Shown here in pieces: positions 1-8,885 of a DNA stretch of 64,000 nucleotides. A model generated the notes under the pieces. The model worked only from the letters and a program-made list of their open reading frames with translations. It had not been told where the DNA came from and did not search any database. The stretch lies in NCBI GenBank assembly GCA_020630875.1, contig JAHDIH010000001.1, forward strand, positions 682,001 to 746,000, read 5' to 3'. How positions within the stretch are numbered: position 1 is the stretch's first letter; the number at the start of each line of letters is the position of its first letter. Source of the stretch: Deltaproteobacteria bacterium. Lineage in GTDB: Bacteria > Myxococcota_A > Polyangia > Haliangiales > Haliangiaceae. Position numbers and translations under genes: made by a program.

Positions 1-2
1 AT

Positions 3-539
3 GGTCCATTGCCACCTCCAACAGAAACCGCATCATGCACAATCGACGCCGATTGTGGGACTTCAACTTGTGTTGAAGTAATCGATGGCGGATACAAAGC
101 TTGTTCCACTCCGGTCAATCCGGCAACGATGGCGACCACCAGCGCCAATGATGAGTGCCCGACTCCTAACTGTACCACGGGAACTTGCTTTGAGCGGTGT
201 CAACTGGTTCAAGGGATTCCGGCTCCCGTGAATCGTTGTCTGGTTGATGAATGCCAGAGTGATGGCGACTGTAGCGCTCAGCCGAATGGGGTATGCGTTC
301 CCGCAGGGGTGTTGTTCGCGTCAGCCAGCACCTGCACGTATGGCAACTGCATCTCTGATGCGGGATGTACTGCATCGTCTGGTGGTCGATGCACACCATT
401 TCTTAACGCGTGTGCGGACGTTCTGGGATTTTTTTGCAGCTATGATACCTCGCCGTGCCGTACGACGGAGGACTGTGTTGATGGTGGTTTTTGTCAGCCG
501 GATGGCAATGGCGATACGATATGTTCGATGACACCGTAA
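3..539 (+). CDS. Cys-rich secreted protein, 5' end outside window
   Basis: The reading frame is open to the left edge, so the start and any signal peptide are missing; a TTG at 9 is an unlikely start. The visible 176 residues hold about 20 cysteines in repeated C-x(4-6)-DC units with Asp/Ser/Gly-rich loops (for example DADCGTSTC and SDGDCSAQPNGVC), a pattern common in myxobacterial secreted proteins. The protein at 1767-2402 on the opposite strand aligns along its length, including an NRC-DEC-AQPNGVC block, so the two are paralogs. It is probably exported and disulfide-bonded. The function is unknown. Confidence 0.7.
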   Translation, partial: GPLPPPTETASCTIDADCGTSTCVEVIDGGYKACSTPVNPATMATTSANDECPTPNCTTGTCFERCQLVQGIPAPVNRCLVDECQSDGDCSAQPNGVCVPAGVLFASASTCTYGNCISDAGCTASSGGRCTPFLNACADVLGFFCSYDTSPCRTTEDCVDGGFCQPDGNGDTICSMTP

Positions 540-579
540 GAGTATTAGGAAAGCGGCTTGAAGGTTCTGAAGAAGGGCC

Positions 580-607
580 TTGCGGTACGCAAGTCAGGTG
601 ATAGAGT
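580..607 (+). promoter_or_regulatory. Predicted leaderless promoter of upp
   Basis: TTGCGG (580-585), a 16-base spacer and TAGAGT (602-607) end 6 bases before the ATG at 614. Transcription would begin at or next to the start codon, and no Shine-Dalgarno sequence is present. Confidence 0.5.
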
Positions 608-613
608 GCGAGC

Positions 614-1246
614 ATGGACGGAAAAGTTCACGTAATTGATCATCCTCTTATTCAGCACAAGTTGACGATAATGCGTCAGAAGGAAACGAGCACCCGCTCG
701 TTTCGACAACTGCTCAACGAGCTCAGCATGCTGTTGGCGTACGAAGTAACGAGAGAGTTACCACTTACGGACAAAGAGATAGAAACTCCCGTCGCACCAA
801 TGACTGGAAAAGTACTCGATGGTAAGAAGCTCGTTTTGGTTTCTATTCTGAGAGCGGGAACGGGAATATTAGATGGGATGCTTTCCATACTTCCGGCCGC
901 TAGAGTAGGGCACATAGGACTTTACCGCGACCCGGAAACGTTTCAACCTGTAGAGTATTACTACAAAGTCCCCGAGGACATGAGTAACCGGGATGCCATC
1001 GTGGTGGATCCGATGCTCGCCACGGGAAACTCAGCCGTCGCAGCGATTACGTTGTTGAAGCGCTCAAACCCTAAGTCAATTACGTTCGTATGTCTTGTCG
1101 CATGCCCCGAAGGAGTCGCAACCTTACAAAATGCCCATCCAGACGTTACGCTTTATACTCCCGCAATAGATGAGCGCCTCAATGACAAGGGCTATATTGT
1201 TCCTGGGCTCGGCGATGCTGGCGATCGTATGTTTGGCACCAAGTAA
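614..1246 (+). CDS. upp: Uracil phosphoribosyltransferase
   Basis: Converts uracil and PRPP to UMP in cytoplasmic pyrimidine salvage. The 210-residue length is normal for the family. The PRPP-binding motif ([11 protein letters not shown], about 130-140) is intact, the SILRAG loop lies near 77-82 and the C-terminal [12 protein letters not shown] uracil-binding segment is present. The ATG at 614 is supported by a -10 hexamer 6 bases upstream and by the conserved N-terminus ([12 protein letters not shown]). It lies between two paralogous Cys-rich genes and is followed 36 bases later by the glutathione peroxidase gene, which has its own -10 element. Confidence 0.96.
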   Translation: MDGKVHVIDHPLIQHKLTIMRQKETSTRSFRQLLNELSMLLAYEVTRELPLTDKEIETPVAPMTGKVLDGKKLVLVSILRAGTGILDGMLSILPAARVGHIGLYRDPETFQPVEYYYKVPEDMSNRDAIVVDPMLATGNSAVAAITLLKRSNPKSITFVCLVACPEGVATLQNAHPDVTLYTPAIDERLNDKGYIVPGLGDAGDRMFGTK

Positions 1247-1270
1247 GCTGGAAGAAAATATTTCTGTAAG

Positions 1271-1276
1271 TATAGT
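1271..1276 (+). promoter_or_regulatory. -10 element of the glutathione peroxidase gene
   Basis: TATAGT ends 6 bases before the ATG at 1283, the spacing expected for a leaderless transcript. No convincing -35 hexamer and no Shine-Dalgarno sequence are seen. Confidence 0.4.
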
Positions 1277-1282
1277 AGTTGC

Positions 1283-1765
1283 ATGTCCAGTCTATCCGAA
1301 TTTTCTGCAGATTTGAGTAATGGAACCAGTCAGTCGTTTGCTGACTATCAAGGCAAGGTTCTACTGATCGTTAACACGGCTAGTGAGTGTGGATTCACCT
1401 ATCAATACGACGGACTAGAAAAACTTCACAATGACTACAAAGACAAAGGTCTTGTGGTGTTGGGATTTCCTTGCAACCAGTTCGGGAAACAAGAACCAGG
1501 AGACAATTCAGCGATTGCTGAGTTTTGCAGGATCAATCATGGTGTAACGTTTCCCCTGTTTGCCAAAGTGGAGGTAAATGGATCAAATACGATTCCGCTA
1601 TTTGCGCATTTAAAAAAGGCAGCTCCAGGACTACTTGGCTCTGAGAAAATTAAATGGAACTTCACCAAGTTTTTGGTGGCAAAAAATGGACACATCACGC
1701 GATATGCGTCCGCAACAAAACCGGCGAAGCTAGTCAAAGATATCGAAAGAGCATTAGCAGCTTAA
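1283..1765 (+). CDS. Glutathione peroxidase family protein
   Basis: Thiol peroxidase of the GPx family, 160 residues, the usual size of bacterial BtuE/BsaA-type enzymes. The peroxidatic residue is an ordinary cysteine (C36 in NTASECGFT), not selenocysteine. The GFPCNQFG block (about 61-68) supplies the conserved Gln and the KWNFTKF block (about 125) supplies the Trp and Asn of the catalytic tetrad. Like many Cys-type GPx proteins it may use thioredoxin rather than glutathione; that is inferred from the family. No signal peptide is seen, so it is probably cytoplasmic. Its stop codon lies one base from the stop of the convergent gene at 1767-2402. Confidence 0.93.
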   Translation: MSSLSEFSADLSNGTSQSFADYQGKVLLIVNTASECGFTYQYDGLEKLHNDYKDKGLVVLGFPCNQFGKQEPGDNSAIAEFCRINHGVTFPLFAKVEVNGSNTIPLFAHLKKAAPGLLGSEKIKWNFTKFLVAKNGHITRYASATKPAKLVKDIERALAA

Positions 1766-1766
1766 A

Positions 1767-2402
1767 CTATTCGCAAATGTTTATTCCGCCGGCGTCAAAG
1801 AAGGCGCAGGTTTCACCGCCAATTAAGTTGCAGTCTCCATCGCTTTGGCATTCGTCATGATCGTAGGCACAGTGAAGTCCTTTCGCCTCGAACCCACAAC
1901 TTTGAAGTACCATTGTACACACTCCGTTTTGACCATCGGTGCAGTCCGAATTGGTCATGCAGCTCCCGTAGATACATTGCCGGACGGGGTAGGAAAACAT
2001 CCCTGCGAAGCCGCAGACTCCATTTGGTTGAGCAGTGCATTCTGCATCGCTGGTGCACTCATCTTTAACGCAGCGATTGACAGGGGTGGTAGAAACGCCT
2101 TGGCACTCAGCGATTGGGAAGCATTTTAGTCCCATTGTACAATCTGCAGTACTACTGCATTCGTCTTGTGGGTTCACAGACTGTGTTGCTTCAACAACAG
2201 GAACTTCACATGCAAAGAACGTTGCTGCGCTTTCAGGAACCGATGAGCACGAGTTTCCCTGACAGTCTTCTGTGGTTTCACAAGTGGCAGGGTGTGGTGC
2301 AAACGTCTTTCCGGCATCCACCACCGGTGTGGGTGTTTCATCGCCGCAGGCGACCGTCGATAAAAGAATCGTAGTTATTATTCGTCGATTGAATGACCGC
2401 AT
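1767..2402 (-). CDS. Cys-rich lipoprotein, paralog of the left-edge gene
   Basis: An ATG at 2402 gives an arginine-containing N-terminus, a hydrophobic stretch and a lipobox (LLSTVAC then GDE), so a lipoprotein is likely; the longer frame from 2423 adds seven residues without a signal. The mature part has repeated Cys clusters (TTEDC, STADC, SDAEC, TNSDC, SDGDC) matching the partial protein at 3-539, including NRC-DEC-AQPNGVC. The start overlaps the end of the upstream lipoprotein gene (2378) by 25 bases, so the two are probably co-transcribed and perhaps translationally coupled. The function is unknown. Confidence 0.8.
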   Translation of the reverse strand: MRSFNRRIITTILLSTVACGDETPTPVVDAGKTFAPHPATCETTEDCQGNSCSSVPESAATFFACEVPVVEATQSVNPQDECSSTADCTMGLKCFPIAECQGVSTTPVNRCVKDECTSDAECTAQPNGVCGFAGMFSYPVRQCIYGSCMTNSDCTDGQNGVCTMVLQSCGFEAKGLHCAYDHDECQSDGDCNLIGGETCAFFDAGGINICE

Positions 2403-3256
2403 TGCTGCAGACGAGTTTGGCATTGATTGTAGTGGGCTTGCAAATGCGAGGTTGGTACTTGTGCGTCCAAATATTCGTCACAACCGTAGAAGCCACCGAA
2501 CCACCAATAGGAACCGAGTTCTGAGTATTTTGCGCCAAAGTCGTAAAGGTTGGTGCACTGGCCGTCTGAGTCTTTGATCTTTTTGAAGCAGACATCAAGA
2601 CAGTCAGTCTTGGTATCCGTTAGACTGCACTCTCCCCAAACTATGTCGCAAAACTCGTTGCAAACACCAGTTTGCTCTGCAGTTGGTGCAGGATCGAAAC
2701 ACGCCGTGTCACAATCAAGGAAGGTTTGAAATCGCCTAATATACATAAGGTTATTACCTACATTCTGTACTCTAACTTGCCATTGGCCATCTGCCGACCC
2801 CCCAGTTAGCTCCCTTTCTACAGTTAACCACTGATTCTGGCGGTATCCGGTTGCGGTTTTCTCTCCTACCAAAATCCACTGGTTGGTACCTGGGGCCTTT
2901 GCTTCAACTCGTAGTCGAGAGGTATTTCCCGAAGAATTCGCCCAGGCAGTGTAGTAGTTCATGACGTAAGCTTGGACCTTGATATTGACAGCCAGTTTGC
3001 CACCGGTGTTGGCTGTAAATGTTTGATAGTGCCATCCTTTGTAAAAGTTGTAGGGATGGAATTGCCCGTTATAGTTATTGACGTATTTGAAACCTGTGCT
3101 ATGGCATTGCGAAGCCTGTTGCTCATATATTGCTTCGTCGCTTGTCTCGGCGCTCGGTGTTTCTCCCGAGGAACTTCCCCACCAGGCACTTGGTGCTTCT
3201 TCCCCTACGCACGCCGAAAGCATTAACAAAGTGCACCCTAAAAACCTCGTGAGCAT
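2378..3256 (-). CDS. Lipoprotein of unknown function
   Basis: 292 residues. The N-terminus is a lipoprotein signal (MLTRFLG, hydrophobic run, LSAC lipobox at about 13-16), followed by a Ser/Glu-rich linker (20-45). The first half of the mature region is rich in Tyr, Trp and Asn and looks like a beta-sandwich carbohydrate- or ligand-binding domain. The second half is Cys-rich (about 180-290) with paired cysteines. No family is recognised. It opens a two-gene unit with the Cys-rich lipoprotein 1767-2402. The start is supported by a strong promoter placed for leaderless transcription. Confidence 0.8.
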   Translation of the reverse strand: MLTRFLGCTLLMLSACVGEEAPSAWWGSSSGETPSAETSDEAIYEQQASQCHSTGFKYVNNYNGQFHPYNFYKGWHYQTFTANTGGKLAVNIKVQAYVMNYYTAWANSSGNTSRLRVEAKAPGTNQWILVGEKTATGYRQNQWLTVERELTGGSADGQWQVRVQNVGNNLMYIRRFQTFLDCDTACFDPAPTAEQTGVCNEFCDIVWGECSLTDTKTDCLDVCFKKIKDSDGQCTNLYDFGAKYSELGSYWWFGGFYGCDEYLDAQVPTSHLQAHYNQCQTRLQQCGHSIDE

Positions 3257-3262
3257 ACTTCA

Positions 3263-3292
3263 ATTATACGGAGTTTTGTTGGCATTACTCAA
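3263..3292 (-). promoter_or_regulatory. Predicted leaderless promoter of the 2378-3256 lipoprotein
   Basis: On the minus strand, TTGAGT (3287-3292), an 18-base spacer and a consensus TATAAT (3263-3268) end 6 bases before the ATG at 3256. This is one of the clearest examples of the leaderless pattern seen in the window. Confidence 0.6.
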
Positions 3293-3320
3293 GGTAAAAG
3301 TTGTAATATGCCTAGCAATA

Positions 3321-4598
3321 TCAGGTGCTTGGGGTGGGTTTGCGACGCACTAGTAGGGCCACGGTTTCCACGTGTGGGGTGTTGGGCATCATGTCGTAGG
3401 CGGTGGCGTAGTCTAGTTGGTACGATGGCATCTTCTTTAGGTCGCTGGCCAGGGACTTAGGATTACAGGACACATAGACGATTCGTTCTGGTGCCTTTTG
3501 CTCAATTACTGCGGTCATTTTACGCAAGCCGGCTCGTGGTGGATTGACGATAAACACGTTGCCAGATGCTTCTGCCGATGCGCTGTCGCTACAAATGACA
3601 TTGATCCTTCGGTCTTGATTAGTAGCTGCATTTTTGGCTGCGGCGACTGCCGACTCGTTAGTCTCGACGATGGTAATCGCTTTACAGTCCAAGTTAAGTG
3701 CGTAAGCGCCAACGCCACCAAAGTAGTCCACCACACGATCTTCTTTTTGAATCAATTTAGCTACGTGGTTTTGCAGCGCGAGGGATTGCTTCGTGTTGAC
3801 TTGCCAAAAGGCAGCGGGGGGTACTTTAACCGTCGAATCATTGGCCAAGGGAAACGATATGGTCAAAGAGCCGGACAAGGCAGTAAACGGACCCGCGGCG
3901 TCAAATACAGCACCGTCCGTTCGTTTGTTGATGTGAGATACTACCCCCGACAGGCCTGACGCATCTTCCATGGAAATCCCCGAGGGAAGGGGGGCCTCAC
4001 TCACAAGCGTGGCAATGCAGTCGCCATTGCCAACCCGTAGCGCAACGTACTTCAGAAGGTGCATTAGTTCCTGTTCTCGCAAAATGTAGAGTAACTGTTC
4101 TGCGGCAATTTTTAGTACAGGATCCAACGCCTCGCATTTTAGAGTGTTCACAAACGCTCCGCCACCGAGGGTACGGTTGCCTAAGAGCCAAACGCCGTTG
4201 ACTTCAAACGGGACGAACTTTGCACTATTGCGATAGCCGCGATTGAGCGGACTGCCAACGCATTTGACATGTTGCCCTAAAAACTCAGAGACGATGCGCG
4301 ACTTTTCCTGCAATTGAGCTGGATAGCTCCAGTGTTGCCAATGGCAGCCGGCGCAATGCCTTGTAGGACAAATAGGCTTGACCCGTTGATCACTTTTTGA
4401 CTTTAGTTCGACCACAGTGCCCCAAGCCTTGGGGTGGTGTTTGGATAGGTTGGTAATGCGAATTTCGGCTATTTCACCGGGAAGCCAATTGGGGGCGTGA
4501 ATGGCTATTCCTCCACTGCTTCCCACGCCGTGGCCACTAGAATCGATGCCTTCAGCGGTTAGCTCGAGTGTTTCACCTGTTTGAAATGGGAATTTCAC
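3321..4598 (-). CDS. TrmA/RlmD-family RNA m5U methyltransferase
   Basis: SAM-dependent RNA (uracil-5-)-methyltransferase, 425 residues. It has an N-terminal TRAM-like beta domain (1-65), Fe-S-type cysteines C77, C81 and C84 (CPTRHCAGC) with a further Cys near 155, a SAM-binding DYFGGVGAYAL motif, NPPRAGL near 350 and the catalytic nucleophile C378 in VSCNPK. A C-terminal DMMPNTPHVE block is typical of the family. The substrate is probably 23S rRNA, but tRNA cannot be excluded from sequence. It starts with GTG at 4598 and diverges from mnmA, another RNA modification gene. Confidence 0.9.
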   Translation of the reverse strand: MKFPFQTGETLELTAEGIDSSGHGVGSSGGIAIHAPNWLPGEIAEIRITNLSKHHPKAWGTVVELKSKSDQRVKPICPTRHCAGCHWQHWSYPAQLQEKSRIVSEFLGQHVKCVGSPLNRGYRNSAKFVPFEVNGVWLLGNRTLGGGAFVNTLKCEALDPVLKIAAEQLLYILREQELMHLLKYVALRVGNGDCIATLVSEAPLPSGISMEDASGLSGVVSHINKRTDGAVFDAAGPFTALSGSLTISFPLANDSTVKVPPAAFWQVNTKQSLALQNHVAKLIQKEDRVVDYFGGVGAYALNLDCKAITIVETNESAVAAAKNAATNQDRRINVICSDSASAEASGNVFIVNPPRAGLRKMTAVIEQKAPERIVYVSCNPKSLASDLKKMPSYQLDYATAYDMMPNTPHVETVALLVRRKPTPST

Positions 4599-4631
4599 CC
4601 TCTGCTTCTACCATGTGAGTCAGATTACCCT

Positions 4632-4659
4632 TTGACTCTTCTTTAGAAAAACGTATCTT
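4632..4659 (+). promoter_or_regulatory. Predicted leaderless promoter of the mnmA-rnc-gluQ operon
   Basis: TTGACT (4632-4637), a 16-base spacer and TATCTT (4654-4659) end 6 bases before the GTG at 4666. There is no Shine-Dalgarno sequence. Confidence 0.55.
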
Positions 4660-4665
4660 CCACCC

Positions 4666-5760
4666 GTGAACGAGGACCAAGTCGTAGTCGCCTTATCGGG
4701 CGGTGTGGATAGCGCGGTAGCCGCAGCCCTTCTAGTAGAGCAGGGAAAATCAGTGGTGGGCATCACCATGCGTTTGTACGACGCTAGTGGTAGCAAGGCC
4801 TCATCAGGCGGTCGATGCTGTGGCCCCAAAGATATCGAAGACGCCCGGCGTGTTTGCGAGCACTTGGGCATTCCTCATTACGTCTTGGATTTGTCCGAGC
4901 CTTTTATGGAGTCGGTCATGGATGATTTTGCAGGAGCCTACCTGGCGGGAGAGACGCCAAATCCGTGCGCTCGTTGCAATCAGTACATCAAATTCACGCC
5001 GCTTTTAAAACACGCTCAAGCCTTGGGAATTAATACCATTGTCACCGGACATTACGCCAAACTTGTGGATGGTCCCGACGGTAGGCAGTTGCATCGTGGC
5101 GAAGATGGTTCCAAAGATCAGTCTTATTTTCTTTTTGCAATGCCTTGGGAATCGATGCCAAACGTAGAGTTTCCGCTGGGGCATTACACTAAAGACCAAG
5201 TACGAGCGATGGCTGAAAAGTTTGATTTGCCCAATGCTACTAAAAAAGACTCGCAAGAAGTCTGCTTCGTGCCTGATGGAGACTACACAGGGTTTGTAGC
5301 AAAGCATGCGCTCAAACGTGGTAAGTCGCTACCAGTTGCAGGTTCCTTTGTAGATACCAGCGGACAGGTGCTCGGAAGTCACGGCGGAGTGCATAATTTT
5401 ACGGTTGGCCAACGAAAAGGCTTGGGGAACGTTACCGGAAGCGAAGTTCGGTACGTGGTCGACATCAACCCCGACTCTGCAGAAGTTGTTATTGGCGATA
5501 AAGCCGCGGCTCAAAAGATCACGGCGTTGGTGCGAGATGTGACTTGGCTTGGTGACGCTTCTCCTCAGTCCGTGAAGGCAAGCGTACAAGTTCGCTATCG
5601 TGCCAAACCGGTGGCCTCAGAAATCGAGTTTTTGTCTGATGGTACCGCGAAGATCTCTTTCGAGGCGCCAACCATCGCGGCGCCGGGACAAGCTGCTGTT
5701 TTTTATCAAGGCGATAGGGTTCTTGGTGGCGGTTGGATTAGTCGTGAGTCGAAAAACTGA
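4666..5760 (+). CDS. mnmA: tRNA-specific 2-thiouridylase MnmA
   Basis: Catalyses 2-thiolation of U34 in tRNA-Lys, -Glu and -Gln. The 364-residue length is standard. The PP-loop ATP-binding motif SGGVDS is at 11-16, the first catalytic cysteine lies in NPCARC (C101/C104) and the second in SQEVCF (C200). The C-terminal beta-barrel domain follows (about 215-360). The GTG start at 4666 fits both the family N-terminus and the promoter spacing. It heads an overlapping operon: rnc starts inside its last codons and gluQ overlaps rnc by 4 bases. Confidence 0.96.
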   Translation: MNEDQVVVALSGGVDSAVAAALLVEQGKSVVGITMRLYDASGSKASSGGRCCGPKDIEDARRVCEHLGIPHYVLDLSEPFMESVMDDFAGAYLAGETPNPCARCNQYIKFTPLLKHAQALGINTIVTGHYAKLVDGPDGRQLHRGEDGSKDQSYFLFAMPWESMPNVEFPLGHYTKDQVRAMAEKFDLPNATKKDSQEVCFVPDGDYTGFVAKHALKRGKSLPVAGSFVDTSGQVLGSHGGVHNFTVGQRKGLGNVTGSEVRYVVDINPDSAEVVIGDKAAAQKITALVRDVTWLGDASPQSVKASVQVRYRAKPVASEIEFLSDGTAKISFEAPTIAAPGQAAVFYQGDRVLGGGWISRESKN

Positions 5761-6400
5761 GATTGAGGCACTGCTTGGATATGAGTTCTCTGACTTTGAC
5801 CTTGTCGAACAAGCACTGAGTCACACGTCGTGGGCGAATGAAACAAAGTCGCAAAGCAACCAACGTCTAGAGTTTCTAGGGGATGCTGTGTTGGAAGTGA
5901 TTGTTTCGCAGTACTTTTTCCACCGCTTTCCTGATGACTTGGAAGGCCAGCTTACTACCAAAAGAGTGCAGCAGGTCCGGACCGAAAACCTAGCAAACGT
6001 CGCAAGAGATTTGGGACTGCCTGACTATTTAAAGTTGGGGAAAGGGGAGAAGGACGATCGCGGTGAGCAAAAGGACTCCATTCTCGCCGATACGCTTGAA
6101 GCAGTGATCGCGGCCGTATATTTGGATGGCGGAATGAAGGCCGCAGAAAAGTTCGTCACCACTTTTGTGATCAACGATAAAGCGAATTTGGTCGACGTAA
6201 AAGGGAAACTACAAGCGATCACCCAGTCTCGCTTTGGCGTTGGCCCGGTTTATTCGGTTACAGAAAAACTTGGTCCCGAGCATCAGCGCTCGTATACCGT
6301 GGAGGTTTCGGTCAGAGGCAAAGTGTGGGCCACGGGGCATGGTACGAGTCGAAAACTTGCCGAGAAGGATGCCGCGCAGAAAGCACTAGAAAGCGCGTGA
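5744..6400 (+). CDS. rnc: Ribonuclease III
   Basis: Double-strand-specific endoribonuclease for rRNA and mRNA processing. From the GTG at 5744 the protein is 218 residues, close to the family norm; an upstream start at 5600 would add 48 unrelated residues read inside mnmA. The RNase III signature (QRLEFLGDAVLE, about 40-51) carries the catalytic Glu and Asp, a second acidic block (DTLEAVIAAVYLDGG) completes the metal site, and a dsRNA-binding domain closes the protein (GHGTSRKLAEKDAAQKAL). The start overlaps the mnmA 3' end by 17 bases. Confidence 0.93.
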   Translation: MSRKTEIEALLGYEFSDFDLVEQALSHTSWANETKSQSNQRLEFLGDAVLEVIVSQYFFHRFPDDLEGQLTTKRVQQVRTENLANVARDLGLPDYLKLGKGEKDDRGEQKDSILADTLEAVIAAVYLDGGMKAAEKFVTTFVINDKANLVDVKGKLQAITQSRFGVGPVYSVTEKLGPEHQRSYTVEVSVRGKVWATGHGTSRKLAEKDAAQKALESA

Positions 6401-7287
6401 GCTACGTTGGACGCTTTGCTCCAAGTAGCACCGGGCTACCACATTTTGGTACCATCTTTTCAGCATGTTTGGCTTATCAAGACGCAAGACTTAATGATGG
6501 TGAGTTTTTCGTTCGACTGGAGAACTTGGACAGAGCGAGATGCACCGTTGCCAATGAACGGGCGCTGGTTCAGGCTATGGCAGAGGTGGGAGTTGTCTGG
6601 AACGATCTCATCGATCAAACCGTACAACAAATTCATCACGCGCAAGCGTTGACGGAACTTGCTATTGCAAAGCGCCTGTACCCATGCCGTTGCAGCCGCA
6701 AAGACATTGCCGCTCGTTGCAAACGTGCGGCTGACGGCCACTACATCTACGATGGCTTGTGCCGCCCCTCTGTGTTGGGGACTTTGGAATGGACGAGTTG
6801 CGAGCAAGCGATTCGTGTGGCGCTTCCAGAAGATACGGTTTCGTGGAATGAGTTTGTCAGGCAACAAGAACTAGTAAAAAACTTTCATCCGCTCAGTGAG
6901 TTTGGAGATCCCGTGGTGCGCCGTAAGAACGGAGAAGTTTGCTATCAGCTTGCGGTAGTAGTGGATGATGCCTTCTCGGGGGTTACTAACGTGGTGAGAG
7001 GACGAGATATTGCTCCCGCGACCGGACTGCAAGTGTCCCTGTATAATTTACTTGGTCTGAAAACGCCAAAGTATCGCCACCATCCTCTGATTTTGGCGGA
7101 GTCAAAGGGGAAACTTTCTAAGTCCTCGCGCTCCATGAGTTGGAGTGAACTGAAATTACGGTACCCGAAGACTCTATTGGACGTCCTCCATTTGGTTTGT
7201 CCTACCCGAAACTTTTCATGGGACGTGGTACCAGCGCTTGATCAAGAGCTTGTTTGTGGAAAAAAATTACTCCTAAGGCCAGTATGA
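6397..7287 (+). CDS. gluQ: Glutamyl-Q tRNA(Asp) synthetase
   Basis: GluRS-like paralog that attaches glutamate to queuosine at position 34 of tRNA-Asp. It is 296 residues from the GTG at 6397, which overlaps the rnc stop (GTGA). It has the catalytic domain (GRFAPSSTG, then LPHFGT as the HIGH-type motif), the zinc ligands of the family (CRC near 90 plus Tyr and Cys in YIYDGLC), and a GKLSKS KMSKS-type loop. It lacks the anticodon-binding domain of true GluRS, which is what marks this family. Queuosine synthesis genes are not in the window. Confidence 0.92.
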   Translation: MSYVGRFAPSSTGLPHFGTIFSACLAYQDARLNDGEFFVRLENLDRARCTVANERALVQAMAEVGVVWNDLIDQTVQQIHHAQALTELAIAKRLYPCRCSRKDIAARCKRAADGHYIYDGLCRPSVLGTLEWTSCEQAIRVALPEDTVSWNEFVRQQELVKNFHPLSEFGDPVVRRKNGEVCYQLAVVVDDAFSGVTNVVRGRDIAPATGLQVSLYNLLGLKTPKYRHHPLILAESKGKLSKSSRSMSWSELKLRYPKTLLDVLHLVCPTRNFSWDVVPALDQELVCGKKLLLRPV

Positions 7288-7297
7288 CCGAAGGAGT

Positions 7298-7373
7298 TGG
7301 TGGAGGATGGGGGGCTCGAACCCCCGACTTCTGCCTTGCAAAGGCAGCGCTCTCCCAGCTGAGCTAATCCCCC
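7298..7373 (-). tRNA. tRNA-Ala (anticodon TGC)
   Basis: On the minus strand, 76 nt with an encoded 3' CCA (7298-7300). The acceptor stem is GGGGGAT paired with ATCCTCC (one G-U pair). The D-arm reads AGCTCAGCTGGGAGAGC. The anticodon stem CTGCC/GGCAG encloses loop TTTGCAA with anticodon TGC (plus-strand 7338-7340). The T-arm is GGGGGTTCGAGCCCCC. Confidence 0.96.
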
Positions 7374-7433
7374 TTTAGGGACGCAGACATTAGGGAATTC
7401 GAATTGTCTGGTCAAGACTAAATACAAAAAAAC

Positions 7434-8885
7434 TCACGGAGCCTGAGTGGGGGTCACTGAACCCGATTGAGAGGCACCAAGGAGCTCCATTACCTTGTCT
7501 TGAAACTTTCTAGCCTGATGCCTGGCTCTCCATTTATCTTCTATTTTTTCAGTGAGGATGGAAAATGCCCAAAGATTGGTGCTGTCGGTGCCGAGGTAGC
7601 CACTGACGGTAGATACATTGGCAAGCGTTCCTGTTTTAGCGCGGATGAGCGCTTTGCTTGGGGATTTGGCGAGTCTGGACCGGAGTGTGCCGTCGATGCC
7701 CCCGTGGGACAGCGCCGCCATAAGATCCGGAGCAATTCGATAGTCTCGCCCCGCGTGGGCTAAAATTGTCGTCATTTGATTAGCACTGAACGAAGATGAG
7801 TCGAACAATCCGGAACCGTTCTCGTAGCGGTAGCTCCCTTTGGCTATTCCAGCGCCGAGCAGGTACTCGTGCACCACATCGGTGCCCTTGGCCCAGGTAC
7901 CTGGGAGACCTTTCACTTCAGCGCCCAACGTTTTCAGCAAAAGCTCGGCATGGAAGTTACTAGAGTTTTTTCCAATCCATCCAATTTGATTTCTGATGGT
8001 ACTTCCCACTGCAGCTCTTGTTTTGATTTCTTTGGGAACTTGGCAGGGGGTGGTATCAAGTCGTCTTACCTTAATCCCATTTTGCTTCAACGCGTCTTTG
8101 ATTACCGGTAAGGCGAATGAAATAGGGGATGGGACGAGTCTGCGTACCCTGAATGGTTTGCCAGCTTTCTTGACCTTACCGTTTAGCGTGATGGTCCATT
8201 TTCCAGAGGCCATCTTAGTTGTTACGCGAAGTTTAGCTCTTCGCGCCGACGTTAAGTTGTTTTCGACTTTTACAAAGGACGACTTGGGGTGGACAGTGAC
8301 CGTCGGGCTGCCACTTTTCCTGGGCGTGATCCACACAGAAACGGCGTTGTTATAGATACTTGTTGCGGCGACAGGAGCTTTGAACGAGGCAAGCTCCTTG
8401 GGTTGATCCATGTACCGGGGAGGCCAAATCTTGTCGTCAAAATAACTTTGGTCTACGCAAAGCTTGGAAATTTCACGAACGCCTTGCGCCCTAAGATTCC
8501 TAGCAATTGATGCGAGTTTTTCGCTGTTGAGATTGGCGGTTCCCTTGCCGAAAACCACCGCCGTTTTCAGTGTAGAAGAGTCTTTTAGATCTGAATCACT
8601 GACGATAGCTGTGGAAGATGAAAATGCCGGGGTTAGATGGTGAAGGGCTGCAGCCAATGTCAGGATCTTTGTATTAGAGGCCAACGACTGTTTTTGGTCT
8701 CCTTGGTGCTCAAAAATGCTTTTTCCAGTTTTTACGTCACGAACCGATACCGAGATCCTCACTCCTGCTGGAAATTTGGTTTCGCTAAGAATCTCGGCAA
8801 ACTTAGTTTGAAGTTGTGCTCGAGGATTCTTGTCAGCAGCAGCACTGGCGGTCACAATCGTAAGCAGCAATGTTAGTCGCATCAT
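7434..8885 (-). CDS. dacB: D-alanyl-D-alanine carboxypeptidase/endopeptidase, PBP4 family (S13)
   Basis: Periplasmic peptidoglycan DD-peptidase of 483 residues. An N-terminal signal peptide ends near residue 17 (TASAAADK). The three penicillin-binding signatures are present: SNTK (S70-K73, nucleophile and general base), a GSGL-type SxN motif near 360 and KTGTL (K417). The insertion between motifs 1 and 2 is typical of S13 enzymes. Two consecutive ATGs open the frame, and TAGGGT (8892-8897) lies 6 bases upstream of the first. It is divergent from, and overlaps at its 5' end, the substrate-binding protein gene at 8870. Confidence 0.92.
   Translation of the reverse strand: MMRLTLLLTIVTASAAADKNPRAQLQTKFAEILSETKFPAGVRISVSVRDVKTGKSIFEHQGDQKQSLASNTKILTLAAALHHLTPAFSSSTAIVSDSDLKDSSTLKTAVVFGKGTANLNSEKLASIARNLRAQGVREISKLCVDQSYFDDKIWPPRYMDQPKELASFKAPVAATSIYNNAVSVWITPRKSGSPTVTVHPKSSFVKVENNLTSARRAKLRVTTKMASGKWTITLNGKVKKAGKPFRVRRLVPSPISFALPVIKDALKQNGIKVRRLDTTPCQVPKEIKTRAAVGSTIRNQIGWIGKNSSNFHAELLLKTLGAEVKGLPGTWAKGTDVVHEYLLGAGIAKGSYRYENGSGLFDSSSFSANQMTTILAHAGRDYRIAPDLMAALSHGGIDGTLRSRLAKSPSKALIRAKTGTLANVSTVSGYLGTDSTNLWAFSILTEKIEDKWRARHQARKFQDKVMELLGASQSGSVTPTQAP

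Noticed and set aside
1283..1765. Glutathione peroxidase as a selenoprotein
   Set aside because: The active-site codon encodes Cys and no in-frame TGA is needed.
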